Part shown: piece by piece, positions 38,512-47,375 of the stretch
Layout: every line of letters begins with the position of its first letter
Numbering within the stretch: position 1 is the stretch's first letter
Program-made: the position numbers and the translations under genes
The notes under the pieces: model-generated
What the model saw: only the letters and a program-made list of their open reading frames with translations
What the model was told of the DNA's origin: nothing
Database searches by the model: none
NCBI GenBank assembly: GCA_902539445.1
Contig: CACBIY010000001.1
Coordinates: 124,001 to 188,000 of the forward strand
Direction: 5' to 3'
Length of the DNA: 64,000 nt
DNA from: an uncultured Pelagibacteraceae bacterium
GTDB lineage: Bacteria; Pseudomonadota; Alphaproteobacteria; Pelagibacterales; Pelagibacteraceae

Positions 38512-39427
38512 AATTGTTGCCATACAAGGTAACCACCCCTCCAAACTTAATCCAAAAACAGATACAAGTGTTTTTTTAGCTAATGAGATCCAAAAAAAGA
38601 AGTATAGAGTTTTTTATTATGATCCTAAAGATTTATCAATAATAGATGCGAAAGTCATAGCTAAAGGTTTTTTTATAAAGTTTAATTATAAAGATAAAAA
38701 ATTTTATAAAATTCAAAAAAAACAAAAATTAAATCTTATAAAATGTAAATATATTTTAATAAGACAAGATCCACCTTTCAATTTAGAATATATTTCGACA
38801 ACTTACATACTTGAAACAATTAAGCATAAAGTAAAAATAATTAACAACCCTACTTCAATAAGAAATATTTCTGAAAAACTTTATTCTGTTAAATATCAAA
38901 AATTTATGCCAAATACAATTTTTACTCAAAACATTGAAGAAATAAAAAACTTTTTTAAAAGAAATAAGCATGTAATCATAAAACCTATTCATAGTTTTAG
39001 TGGAAATGACATTCATTTACTTAAGAGATTTCGCTTAAAGTTTATTAAAAAATTTATCAAAAAACATGATCATATAATGTGTCAAAAATATTTACCTAAA
39101 ATAAGTATGGGAGATAAAAGAGTTTTTTTGATTAATGGAAAGATATGTGGCGCTATATCTAGAGTACCTAAAAAAGGCTCTTATTTAAGTAATATGAGTA
39201 AAGGTGCAATACCAAAAAATATTCAATTAACAAAATTAGAAAAAAGAATATCAAAAATAATTGCGAAAGATTTAAAAAAAGAACAAATTTTTTTTGCAGG
39301 AATAGATTTTATTGATCAAAAGCTCAATGGAGATATAAACGTTACATCTCCAACTGGATTAAAAACTTTATTTGACATTTCTAAGATAAATCTTGCCAAA
39401 ACTTTTTGGAAAGATTTAAAAGCATGA
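38501..39427 (+). CDS. gshB: Glutathione synthase
   Basis: This 308-residue ATP-grasp ligase adds glycine to gamma-glutamylcysteine. The segment LIRQDPPFNLEYIS, the P-loop-like KPIHSFSGNDIHLL and the C-terminal FAGIDFIDQKLNGDINVTSPTG are family signatures. Lysine content is high even for this genome. Its TGA overlaps the ATG of the EamA permease (ATGA). Confidence 0.92.
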   Translation: MTNKIVAIQGNHPSKLNPKTDTSVFLANEIQKKKYRVFYYDPKDLSIIDAKVIAKGFFIKFNYKDKKFYKIQKKQKLNLIKCKYILIRQDPPFNLEYISTTYILETIKHKVKIINNPTSIRNISEKLYSVKYQKFMPNTIFTQNIEEIKNFFKRNKHVIIKPIHSFSGNDIHLLKRFRLKFIKKFIKKHDHIMCQKYLPKISMGDKRVFLINGKICGAISRVPKKGSYLSNMSKGAIPKNIQLTKLEKRISKIIAKDLKKEQIFFAGIDFIDQKLNGDINVTSPTGLKTLFDISKINLAKTFWKDLKA

Positions 39428-40284
39428 AAAATTTAACAGACCAACAAAAGGGATCTTTGCTTGCATTTGTTGCTGTGATGTTTATTACACCTGATTCTTT
39501 ATTTATTAGATTATCTAATATCGACACTTGGGGTCTTGTTTTTTATCGTGGAATAATTCCATTCTTAACTGTTTTTTTCGGGATGTTAATAATCTACAAA
39601 CTAAATTTTTTTAAGATACTTTTTACAAGTGGTTACTACGGTTTAATCTATGTGGTTACTTTTAGTATCACAAATATTACTTTTGTAGTTTCTATTCAAA
39701 ACACTAATGTTGCAAATACACTAGTAATGATAGCAACTGCACCTATGCTATCAGCTATACTAGGATCAATTTTTTTAAAAGAACCTCCTGATAGAAAGAC
39801 ATGGGTTTCAATAATTATTACTTTTGCCGCAATTATTTATATTTTCTTTGACTCCCTTAAATTAGGTAACTTTTATGGAGATATTTTAGGATTTATTACT
39901 GCTATTGGTCTTGCTGTAGGTGCAGTTACTATAAGATCTGCAAAATCTAAAAATTTAGTTCCAGCTGCAGTAGTGGGTAAGCTATTTGTTGCTACTTTTG
40001 CTTTATTATTTATTGAAAGTTTTGCTCTTTTAGATAATGACCTTATCATAGTGCCTCTAATGTGTATTTTATGTGTTGCTATACCATTTGTATTAGTAAC
40101 TATTGCTCCAAGGTTTATCCCGGCTGCTGAGGTAAATCTTTTCTTCCTACTAGAAACAATAATTGGTCCAATTTGGGTTTGGTTGATCATAAAGGAGCAG
40201 CCTAGCATTGAAACGCTTCAAGGTGGAGTAGTTATAATTGTAACAATCGCTATTCACTCATTTTTGAAATTAAAAAAATCTTAA
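39424..40284 (+). CDS. EamA-family (DMT) permease
   Basis: The protein of about 286 residues has ten predicted membrane helices in two EamA repeats, with the usual NVANTLVMIATAPMLSAILG and EVNLFFLLETIIGPIWVWLI helices. DMT permeases export or import small metabolites; the substrate cannot be read from the sequence. ATG at 39424 (ATGA overlap with gshB) is preferred over a TTG six codons upstream. Coupling to gshAB hints at a thiol or amino-acid-linked substrate, as inference only. Confidence 0.83.
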   Translation: MKNLTDQQKGSLLAFVAVMFITPDSLFIRLSNIDTWGLVFYRGIIPFLTVFFGMLIIYKLNFFKILFTSGYYGLIYVVTFSITNITFVVSIQNTNVANTLVMIATAPMLSAILGSIFLKEPPDRKTWVSIIITFAAIIYIFFDSLKLGNFYGDILGFITAIGLAVGAVTIRSAKSKNLVPAAVVGKLFVATFALLFIESFALLDNDLIIVPLMCILCVAIPFVLVTIAPRFIPAAEVNLFFLLETIIGPIWVWLIIKEQPSIETLQGGVVIIVTIAIHSFLKLKKS

Positions 40285-40303
40285 TCTCCGTCACAATTAA
40301 GTC

Positions 40304-40330
40304 TTGATTTAATAATACATGGCGGATAAT
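40304..40330 (+). promoter_or_regulatory. Candidate promoter of the MFS gene
   Basis: TTGATT at 40304-40309 and GATAAT at 40325-40330 are separated by 15 bases, 12 bases before the ATG at 40343. The -10 is close to consensus; the spacing is short. The 58-base gap after the EamA permease supports a separate transcript. Confidence 0.3.
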
Positions 40331-40342
40331 TAGCGCGATTTT

Positions 40343-41632
40343 ATGAATAAAGTTTTAAAAAATTCTTGGGCATTGTTTTTGGGTATGGGATTTATAATGA
40401 TGGCGTATGGCTTCCAGGGGTCATTACTTGGAGTGAGAGCTGTTCAAGAGGAATTTAGTTTAACAGCAACTGGTTTTTTGATGTCTGGTTATTTTATTGG
40501 ATACTTTATAGGAGCAGCAACTATTCCAAATATAATTTCAAGAGTTGGTCATATTAGAGTTTTTGCAGCTTTTGCGTCTTTGGCATCATTAATTATTTTA
40601 ATTCACTCAATTTTGATCCATCCATTTATATGGTTCTTATTAAGAGTTCTTACTGGAATAAGCATGGTTTGTATTTACACAGTTGCTGAGAGTTGGCTTA
40701 ATGATAGATCTAGTAATAAAAATAGAGGAAGTGTTCTATCAATTTATATGGTGATTCTTTATGGATCAATGGGAGTCGGTATGTTTTTTTTAAACTTCAG
40801 TGCTCCAAAAAATTTTGAACCATTCATATTGGTTTCTATGATCACTTCAGTAGCATTGATACCTATTTTGCTTACTAAAAAAAAACCACCCACTTTCAAA
40901 AAAATTAATGCTATGTCATTTAGTGAACTTTATAAATCCTCACCATTTGGAATGGTAAGTTCTTTTTTCTATGGAACAATTCAGTCTGCTCTTTTCACCT
41001 TACTGGCAGTTTATGGAACATCAATGAATTTCACCATTTTCGAAATATCAGTTGTAACTTTTTTACTAGCAATTTCTGGTGCAGTCGCTCAATTTCCTGT
41101 AGGAAAAATTTCTGATGTTTATGATAGAAGAAAAGTAATTATTGCATCAACTTTTGGAGCTGCAATTTTTGCGCTAATCACAATATTTGTTTCTGGACAA
41201 ATGTATTTACCTGATGGATTAGCAACAAGTAAAACATGGTTTTATTTATTTTTTATATTGTTTTCTTTTTGCAGTTTACCCATGTTTTCATTAATTCTTG
41301 CTCACACAAATGACTATATTACTAAAGATAAATTTGTTGCTGCAGGTGCTGGACTTCAATTTACATTTGGTTTAGGTGCAATGAGTGGTCCTTTTTTATG
41401 TTCAATATTTATGGATCTTGTTGGCTCTAATGGATTTTTTGTTTTTTTATTTTTCTTTCATTCTTTAATAGGAGCTTTTGGAATTTATAGAATGAGAGTC
41501 AGAGAAACTGTGGAGAATCCAGACTCTCAGTTTGTTGCAATGCCTCAAACAATTACACCAGCTGGAATTGAATTAAATCCTATAACAGAGCCTATTGAAG
41601 AACCGATTAAAGATGAAAATAGAGAGATTTAA
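40343..41632 (+). CDS. MFS transporter (YcaD-like)
   Basis: The 429-residue protein has 12 predicted membrane helices, with the MFS loop 2-3 region RVGHIRVF and the loop 8-9 signature GKISDVYDRRKVI. TVAESWLNDR in the fifth helix is typical of the YcaD-like group. The C-terminal tail (about 35 residues) is rich in Pro/Glu. Substrate is unknown. Its TAA overlaps that of convergent cmk by four bases. Confidence 0.85.
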   Translation: MNKVLKNSWALFLGMGFIMMAYGFQGSLLGVRAVQEEFSLTATGFLMSGYFIGYFIGAATIPNIISRVGHIRVFAAFASLASLIILIHSILIHPFIWFLLRVLTGISMVCIYTVAESWLNDRSSNKNRGSVLSIYMVILYGSMGVGMFFLNFSAPKNFEPFILVSMITSVALIPILLTKKKPPTFKKINAMSFSELYKSSPFGMVSSFFYGTIQSALFTLLAVYGTSMNFTIFEISVVTFLLAISGAVAQFPVGKISDVYDRRKVIIASTFGAAIFALITIFVSGQMYLPDGLATSKTWFYLFFILFSFCSLPMFSLILAHTNDYITKDKFVAAGAGLQFTFGLGAMSGPFLCSIFMDLVGSNGFFVFLFFFHSLIGAFGIYRMRVRETVENPDSQFVAMPQTITPAGIELNPITEPIEEPIKDENREI

Positions 41633-42264
41633 TTAAGTCTCTCTATATGCTCAGACATTTTAGACAGAACTTGTTTTTTAGTTAATTTGTCTGTTGGTAT
41701 TAAAATTGCATCTTTTACTTTAACCAGCGGGCTATTCTTTCTTTTTTTATCCATTGAAGTTCTTTTTATTAAAGATTTTCTAACATTTTGTAGAGAAACC
41801 TTCTTTTTAATATCTAACCATCTTCTATAACTTGCAACTTTAATATTGCACTTAAAGTAAAAAGCTAAATCATATTTTGGATTTTTTGCTAATATTTTAC
41901 TAGCTATATCTCTGCCCTCTACACAAATCTTTTTATTTTTTTTAATCAATGTCATTTGAAAAGTATTTATTATTTTTCGAATATTCTTATTTTTAGCTAT
42001 AATAGCAGCATGGTTGCTGATTTGTTCGGAGTGTAAATTTAATTTAACTATTTTTTTATAAGAAATATTTTTAAATCTTTTTTTTAAAAAACTAATACTG
42101 TTCTTTGGTTTATAATTAATGATTTCTTTACTAGCATATCTATATAATAATCCTGAATTAATAAGTAACAATTTGTATTTTTTAGAGATGAGTTTTGCTG
42201 CAGTACTTTTTCCACTTGCTGACTCTCCGTCACAAGCTATTATTAATTTTTTAAATTTTCTCAC
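41629..42264 (-). CDS. cmk: Cytidylate kinase, divergent
   Basis: The 211-residue enzyme phosphorylates CMP and dCMP. The P-loop reads CDGESASGKSTAAK and the conserved GRDIGT segment reads GRDIAS, both weaker than usual. RTSMDKKRKNSPL matches the (D/R)xxxDxxRxxSPL lid region of Cmk. The start is GTG, since no ATG lies nearby and the P-loop follows at once. It stands alone; rpsA, its common neighbour, is not adjacent. Confidence 0.85.
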   Translation of the reverse strand: MRKFKKLIIACDGESASGKSTAAKLISKKYKLLLINSGLLYRYASKEIINYKPKNSISFLKKRFKNISYKKIVKLNLHSEQISNHAAIIAKNKNIRKIINTFQMTLIKKNKKICVEGRDIASKILAKNPKYDLAFYFKCNIKVASYRRWLDIKKKVSLQNVRKSLIKRTSMDKKRKNSPLVKVKDAILIPTDKLTKKQVLSKMSEHIERLN

Positions 42265-42438
42265 TTAACTTTAATAATATTTAGATTTGTTTTATGCAAA
42301 AAAATTATGAATTTTAAGAGATTTTTCAGAAATTAATCACTTACAGGTTGAAACTCAAAATAAGCACAAATTAACTCATTACAAAACTGAAATATTGAAA
42401 GTAAGTCAAATATTTGTTTCTATTAAGGTTATAAAAAT

Positions 42439-43176
42439 ATGCCTAGAAAAAAAACTAAACAAAAAAATTCAAAAAAAAGTACAGGGATAGTAAAGATTAG
42501 TAACTTAGCTCCTAAATCCTTTTTAAGTAATGCTTTCTCTAATTACAAAAAAAATAAAGAACTTAATAAGATTAAAGCTATCAAATTAGAAAAATTAAAA
42601 GAAAAAAATCAAATCCTTAAAGAACGAAAAGATCTTAAAGTTTGGGAAGAAAGACTTATAAAAGAGAGTAATAAATTAAAATTTAGTGAAGATGAATTAA
42701 GATTAAAAGAAAAAGAGATAAAAATTAAAGATGACGCACAAAAGCTAGAGGCATCGCGATTGGTAAAAAAAGATGAAGAATTAATATTAATTAGTAAGGA
42801 ATTAAGAGCTAAAGAAAAAGAGTTAAAGCTTAGAGATGAAGCACAAAATAGAAGGGATATTGATTTGAAAGTTAGAGAAGAGGAGCAAAGAAACCTTGAA
42901 CTTAAAGAAAAAAGAAGAAAAGAGAGAACCTTAAAAATGATTAAGGAAGAGGAGGAAAAACAGAAAGAGCTGGAGTATATCAAAATAAAAGAGTGGGAAG
43001 AAAAATTTGATAGAGAACAAAAAGCAAAAGAACATAGAGAAAATTTAAGAGAGGAAAGATTAAGACAAAGAGAATTAGAAAAACTTAAATCATTTGAAAA
43101 AACTGAAAATCCAGTTGATAAGAACCTTTCTTCTGGTTTGGAAAAATTTAAAGTTGATGTAACTAAAGAAAATTAG
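42439..43176 (+). CDS. Highly charged coiled-coil/single-helix protein, function unknown
   Basis: I do not recognise this gene. The 245 residues begin with a basic segment (MPRKKTKQKNSKKS), then residues 40-225 are almost only Lys, Glu, Arg, Leu and Ile, with heptad-like spacing and no proline, so a long coiled coil or stable single alpha helix is expected. Two copies of a 29-residue unit occur 35 residues (five heptads) apart. There is no signal peptide or membrane helix. It lies alone between cmk and an amidinotransferase, after a 174-base gap. A structural or filament-like role is only a guess. Confidence 0.7.
   Translation: MPRKKTKQKNSKKSTGIVKISNLAPKSFLSNAFSNYKKNKELNKIKAIKLEKLKEKNQILKERKDLKVWEERLIKESNKLKFSEDELRLKEKEIKIKDDAQKLEASRLVKKDEELILISKELRAKEKELKLRDEAQNRRDIDLKVREEEQRNLELKEKRRKERTLKMIKEEEEKQKELEYIKIKEWEEKFDREQKAKEHRENLREERLRQRELEKLKSFEKTENPVDKNLSSGLEKFKVDVTKEN
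42694..42885 (+). repeat. Two imperfect 29-codon repeats inside the coiled-coil gene
   Basis: Codons 86-114 and 121-149 encode the same pattern, ELRxKEKExKxxDxAQ followed by a charged tail ending in EE. The offset is exactly 35 residues, five heptads, so the copies would stay in register on one helix face. This suggests internal duplication. Confidence 0.55.
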
Positions 43177-44294
43177 TTTTTTTGATTAGGAAAATAATCC
43201 TTTAAATCACCTTCTCTATAAACATCTGCTGTGCAACAATGAACACCACCGCCAAATGCATATGCATCTCTCAATTCAACTGGAACAACCTCCATTCCTA
43301 ACTTATCAAGTTGTTCAGCTTGGTAAACTTCACTTTTTTCAACACAAACTGTTTTTGGATCAAGAACTAAAACATTCATAGATAACCATACTGATGAATA
43401 ACAAAGTGGGGGTGGTTCGTTATGAGCAGGTTGAGCACTATCGATTATTTTCCACCCATTATCCTCAAATAATTTTCTTTGTTCCTTTGGAAGTCTTCTT
43501 TGAGGATTATTTATAATTAGCCCTTCTTTAATTGGTGTAAAGGTTGCATCTATATGAATTGGGTAAGGATCTCCAGGAAAATTAACTGCATGAACTCTAT
43601 GATCTTTAAAATGTCTTCGAAGCCAATCAATTCCTTTTAAGTTTGTTGTAAAACCATGTTGAACAATTAGGTCCTTCCCAAATCTAAGAACATCTGCTGC
43701 ATCAAATAAGGGCTCTTCCTCAGTAGTTACGAAAAATTTTTCTTCAGTCCATTTAAGTCTTTTTTGAATTCCAATTTTATCTGACAAATAATCCTCACGA
43801 TAATCAGCATCTGTTAATCTAGGCTTTGGAGCAGTCTCATGACGCATATTTTTATCTTGTTCAAAATATTTTTTAATAAGAGGTCTATAATTTAGATATT
43901 CAAACCATCTACATCTATAACTCATTGTTGCTTCAAGCATTTCATTACCAACTGTAAGTATAATGTCTCTTGCTGGCATACATCCAAACATACTATCAAC
44001 CTTCCAATCAGGAGTAGAAATTTTTTGATTATGATTAAGAGGAATAGGTCGATCAACTTTAATTCCTCTTTTTTCCAAAATTGATGCAAAATTGTTTAAT
44101 AGTTCATTTGCTTTATCAACTGTATCTTTAGTACGTGGTCCGTGAGAACCTTTCATATCCGAGTCCTCAGGCACTTTAGCGTCTAAAGCAGGTTCTGGCG
44201 CAGGTATACAACAACCATCTGCTTTCCCAACAATAACATGTTTAAGTGGATCCCATTCATTCCAGCTGTTAACAATAACTTTATCTTTACTCAT
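43173..44294 (-). CDS. Glycine amidinotransferase-like enzyme
   Basis: The 373-residue protein matches L-arginine:glycine amidinotransferase (GATM) and related inosamine-phosphate enzymes. The catalytic triad is visible: Asp in EPLFDAADVLRFG, His in IHIDATFTPIK and Cys in GGGVHCCTADVYREG. It should move the amidino group of arginine to an amine, making guanidinoacetate with glycine or another guanidino product. The acceptor cannot be decided. Ten bases upstream lies an EamA permease on the same strand, suggesting the product or substrate is transported. Confidence 0.88.
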   Translation of the reverse strand: MSKDKVIVNSWNEWDPLKHVIVGKADGCCIPAPEPALDAKVPEDSDMKGSHGPRTKDTVDKANELLNNFASILEKRGIKVDRPIPLNHNQKISTPDWKVDSMFGCMPARDIILTVGNEMLEATMSYRCRWFEYLNYRPLIKKYFEQDKNMRHETAPKPRLTDADYREDYLSDKIGIQKRLKWTEEKFFVTTEEEPLFDAADVLRFGKDLIVQHGFTTNLKGIDWLRRHFKDHRVHAVNFPGDPYPIHIDATFTPIKEGLIINNPQRRLPKEQRKLFEDNGWKIIDSAQPAHNEPPPLCYSSVWLSMNVLVLDPKTVCVEKSEVYQAEQLDKLGMEVVPVELRDAYAFGGGVHCCTADVYREGDLKDYFPNQKN

Positions 44295-44304
44295 TGTTTA
44301 TAAA

Positions 44305-45210
44305 TTAATTTAAAGCTATAAATCTTTTATTCCAACGCATTACTAAACTGTAATAAATTAATGAAATAAAAAGAAAAAATCCTCCGACTATAGTGTAAGC
44401 ATCAGGTACCTCATTTATGCCCAAGATAGGTAACCAAACCCAAAAAATTCCACCAATAACTTCAGTCAATGATAATAATGTTAATTCTGCAGCGGGAATA
44501 GCTTTTGAGCCAATAGAATATAAAATTAGTCCTAAGCAAACTAATGTCCCATGAAGAGAAAATAAAGCTCCATTATAACTGGTTGAAAAGAATACTTGTT
44601 TTGTGCTTAGAAGGATTATAGCTGCAAAAACAAAGCAAAAAAAACCTGAAAAAGCTACAGTTGTAAACTTTGGAGTCTCTGTTCTCCATCTTAAAGTTAC
44701 AGAAAAAACAGAAAATCCTATTGAAGAAAGCATTCCAAAAACAAAACCAACGACAGAATTAGATCCAGAACTTCCAAAGGCCATTATTATTATTCCAATT
44801 GTTGCGATAAAAATCGAAATCCAAACATTTAATGAAATTTTTTCTTTAAGAAATAAAAAAGCCAAAAGTGCAGTAAAAAAAGGCATTGCTGCTAAACAAA
44901 GTAATGTAATTGCTGCTGATGTATTAGTAATTGAATAAATAAAACTTATCATAGCAACTCCTAATCCGGTTCCACCAATAATGCCTGAGTATCCCATTTT
45001 TAAATAATTTTTGTAAAATTTAATCCCCTCTTCAAAATAAAGATAAAGATTTAAAAGAATAAAAATTGTTAATCCTCTACCAAAAATATACTGCCATGGC
45101 ACCTGGTTAGGATTATCCATATATCTCACAACAAGAGGGCCAAAAGACCATAAAATTCCTGCAAACAAAACTACTGGAACTGCGATTTTTGGATTTTTTA
45201 ATTCAAGCAT
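44305..45210 (-). CDS. EamA-family (DMT) permease next to amidinotransferase
   Basis: The 301-residue membrane protein has ten predicted helices in two EamA repeats, with ITNTSAAITLLCLAAMPFF and ELTLLSLTEVIGGIFWVWL as the typical helix-4 and helix-9 regions. It is the first gene of a two-gene unit with the amidinotransferase, ten bases apart. This supports a shared guanidino or amine metabolite, although nothing in the sequence gives specificity. It resembles the permease at 39424 only at family level. Confidence 0.83.
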   Translation of the reverse strand: MLELKNPKIAVPVVLFAGILWSFGPLVVRYMDNPNQVPWQYIFGRGLTIFILLNLYLYFEEGIKFYKNYLKMGYSGIIGGTGLGVAMISFIYSITNTSAAITLLCLAAMPFFTALLAFLFLKEKISLNVWISIFIATIGIIIMAFGSSGSNSVVGFVFGMLSSIGFSVFSVTLRWRTETPKFTTVAFSGFFCFVFAAIILLSTKQVFFSTSYNGALFSLHGTLVCLGLILYSIGSKAIPAAELTLLSLTEVIGGIFWVWLPILGINEVPDAYTIVGGFFLFISLIYYSLVMRWNKRFIALN

Positions 45211-45353
45211 TTGGGAAGATTAAATCTAAAAATTTACAACTACAACAAAAATGAGATGGCTTTAATCTTAAATATAACTTTTCCATTTTAAGTTGTGTTC
45301 AGCCTATTTCTATTCTTGATTGGTTTTTATTTGTCATGTAATTAAAAATTAAC

Positions 45354-45752
45354 ATGGATTTAGAGGTGCTAAGTATTGCTGCAAACACAGATAACAATAG
45401 AAATATTGAGAACCGGACACATGTCTCAAAGTTAAAAAATTCGGTGTGCGGGGATGAAATGCAAATAGAGCTTATATTAAAAAATGAAAAAATTTTAGAC
45501 TTTGGGTATCAAGGTAAATCTTGTGTATACTGCCAGGCATCAGCCAGTTTATTATCGAAAATTTCTATAAATAACCAAAGAGAAAAAATTAACGATTTAT
45601 GTGATAAAGCTGAATTATATTTTAATGATGATGTTAAAATTATAGATAAAAAATGGAATTCTTTGAAAAAGTTAATTAAGAAGAAAAATATCAATAAAAA
45701 AGATTGTATATTGTTACCTTTCAAAACTTTAAAAAAGATAGTATCAAGTTAA
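45354..45752 (+). CDS. NifU/IscU N-terminal-like iron-sulfur scaffold
   Basis: The 132-residue protein has the IscU/SufU three-cysteine plan: NSVCGDEM with the accompanying aspartate, GKSCVYCQASASL and KKDCILLPF near the C-terminus. IscU-type proteins assemble [2Fe-2S] and [4Fe-4S] clusters. No sufBCDS or iscS is adjacent. The CVYC pair gives one extra cysteine. It is three bases before the HPP gene, so the two are probably one transcript. Confidence 0.8.
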   Translation: MDLEVLSIAANTDNNRNIENRTHVSKLKNSVCGDEMQIELILKNEKILDFGYQGKSCVYCQASASLLSKISINNQREKINDLCDKAELYFNDDVKIIDKKWNSLKKLIKKKNINKKDCILLPFKTLKKIVSS

Positions 45753-45755
45753 ATT

Positions 45756-46220
45756 ATGGGTAATCTTAAACAATCTCTTTTAGCTGGTTTATTTTCAATT
45801 ATTACAATTGGAATTTTAACTTTCCTAACTTATAGAACAGATTTTGGGATCTTTCTGTTAGCCTCATTTGGATCATCTATGGTTTTACTTTATGGATATC
45901 CTGAAAGTCCATTTGCTCAACCGAAAAATGTTTTTTTTGGTCATTTGATTACAGCAATCGTGGGTTTGCTTTTTTTAAACTTTGTTCCATTACCAATCTT
46001 TTTAACTATTCCATTAGCGGTAGGATTTGGGGTTGGCTTAATGATCTTATTAAATGTTACTCATCCACCTGCAGGTGGTAATCCAATAATAGTTATTATT
46101 GGTAGTGTCTCTTTTGATTACTTGCTAAGTCCTGTAATATCAGGATCAGTTATAATTATTATTTTCGCAATAATTGTAAACAAATTTATTTTGAAAAAGT
46201 CTTATCCAAGCCATAAATAA
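45756..46220 (+). CDS. HPP-family membrane protein
   Basis: The 154-residue protein has four to five predicted membrane helices and the family HPPAGGNP motif (about residue 107). Plant chloroplast and cyanobacterial HPP members have been linked to nitrite transport, but bacterial ones are mostly uncharacterised. The N-terminal FGSSMVLLYGYPESPFAQPKN segment is typical. Pairing with a NifU-like gene is unexplained. Confidence 0.85.
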   Translation: MGNLKQSLLAGLFSIITIGILTFLTYRTDFGIFLLASFGSSMVLLYGYPESPFAQPKNVFFGHLITAIVGLLFLNFVPLPIFLTIPLAVGFGVGLMILLNVTHPPAGGNPIIVIIGSVSFDYLLSPVISGSVIIIIFAIIVNKFILKKSYPSHK

Positions 46221-46224
46221 TTTT

Positions 46225-46308
46225 TTATGAAATTATAAAATTATTTTCAATAAGTAGACCTATTAATATTCCTATTGCTAATGCTATAATTAATTTCTTC
46301 TTATTCAC
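46225..46308 (-). CDS. Candidate 27-residue membrane peptide downstream of livM
   Basis: A GTG codon overlaps the livM stop (GTGA) and opens a 27-codon frame. The peptide is three to four lysines, a hydrophobic run (LIIALAIGILIGLLI), then ENNFIIS and TAA. This is a classical single-helix small membrane protein with positive-inside ends, and the overlap would couple its translation to livM. Against it: it is short, AT-rich DNA often encodes Ile/Leu/Lys by chance, and I recognise no family. Confidence 0.35.
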   Translation of the reverse strand: MNKKKLIIALAIGILIGLLIENNFIIS

Positions 46309-47372
46309 TTTTTTAGTACTGGAGATTTTATACCTTTGATGCCTGATGAAGATAATTTTGATCTTATACTTTGCTTAAGATTTTCCCAAAGCTTAGCCAT
46401 TCCTAAAGGTTCATAAATCATAAATATTATCATCAATAGACCAAAAATTACCTGTTCGATTGATGAAATAATTGTAGCATCAATAGCTCCATGAAATACA
46501 TTGTTTCCTATAGCATTCAAGAGAACTGGAAAAAGCAAAATAAATGCTGCTCCTATAAAAGCACCATTAATAGTCCCAAGCCCCCCAAGAATGCACATGA
46601 ATAAGATTTTAAAAGATAACTTAATATCAAAAGCAACTGGCTCTAAAGATTTTAAATAACAAAATGCAAAAAGAGCACCAGCTACACCACAATAAAAAGC
46701 ACTGATAGCAAATGCCTGAACTTTAGTTCTTAATAATGAAACTCCCATAGACTCAGCTGCGATATCCATATCTCTAACTGCCATCCAATTTCTGCCTGTG
46801 CTTCCTCTTGCCATATTCATAGCTAGTAAAGTTAAAATTGTGGTTACAGCCAAACACACAAAATACATAGCTAATGGGGTTGTAAATGGTTTTCCTAAGA
46901 TTACTATATCTTGTGCAGTTATAATTCCTGAAGAGTCATAGTTTTTAAACCATCCAAATTTATCTATCATCCATATAATAAAAAACTGTGAAGCTAATGT
47001 TGCTACCATAAGATAAATTCCTCTAACTTTTAAACTTGGTAAACCAAATAAAATTCCAAAAGCTGCAGCAATTAAACCCGAAACTATTAGTGAGCCAACG
47101 AAACCAAGATCAGGAACTCGTAAAATAAGGTTAAACATAGCAAAAGCACCTGCAGCCATAAATCCAGCAGCACCCAAAGCTAATTGACCTGTATAACCCA
47201 TTACAATTTGTTGTCCTATAGTAGCTAAAGCCAAGCAAAGCCACGGAATTAGTATAGAGGTGTACCAATATTCTGTTTTAATAAATGTTGGTATTATTAA
47301 TACACTTAAAACCATACAAACAGCTAAGTTGATTAAGTCTTTTTTTGTGTAAGTCATAAAAATTGGTTTCAT
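46305..47372 (-). CDS. livM: LIV-type ABC transporter permease LivM
   Basis: This 355-residue inner-membrane permease has about ten helices. It shows QQIVMGYTGQLALGAAGFMA and the LGGLGTINGAFIGAAFI loop that contacts the ATPase. With LivH, LivF, LivG and the binding protein it forms a branched-chain amino acid/amide-type importer. It lies four bases after livH. An internal ATG six codons in (MTYTKKD) is an alternative start. Confidence 0.93.
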   Translation of the reverse strand: MKPIFMTYTKKDLINLAVCMVLSVLIIPTFIKTEYWYTSILIPWLCLALATIGQQIVMGYTGQLALGAAGFMAAGAFAMFNLILRVPDLGFVGSLIVSGLIAAAFGILFGLPSLKVRGIYLMVATLASQFFIIWMIDKFGWFKNYDSSGIITAQDIVILGKPFTTPLAMYFVCLAVTTILTLLAMNMARGSTGRNWMAVRDMDIAAESMGVSLLRTKVQAFAISAFYCGVAGALFAFCYLKSLEPVAFDIKLSFKILFMCILGGLGTINGAFIGAAFILLFPVLLNAIGNNVFHGAIDATIISSIEQVIFGLLMIIFMIYEPLGMAKLWENLKQSIRSKLSSSGIKGIKSPVLKK

Positions 47373-47375
47373 AAA

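Noticed and set aside
42265-42438. Possible small RNA or SAM-type riboswitch between cmk and the coiled-coil gene
   Set aside because: No stable stem or known riboswitch core could be matched by eye, only AT-rich sequence.
45216-45269. Inverted repeat AAGATTAAA / TTTAATCTT with a 36-base spacer in the EamA/NifU gap
   Set aside because: All-AT-rich arms with a long spacer are expected by chance in this composition. No neighbouring motif supports a site.
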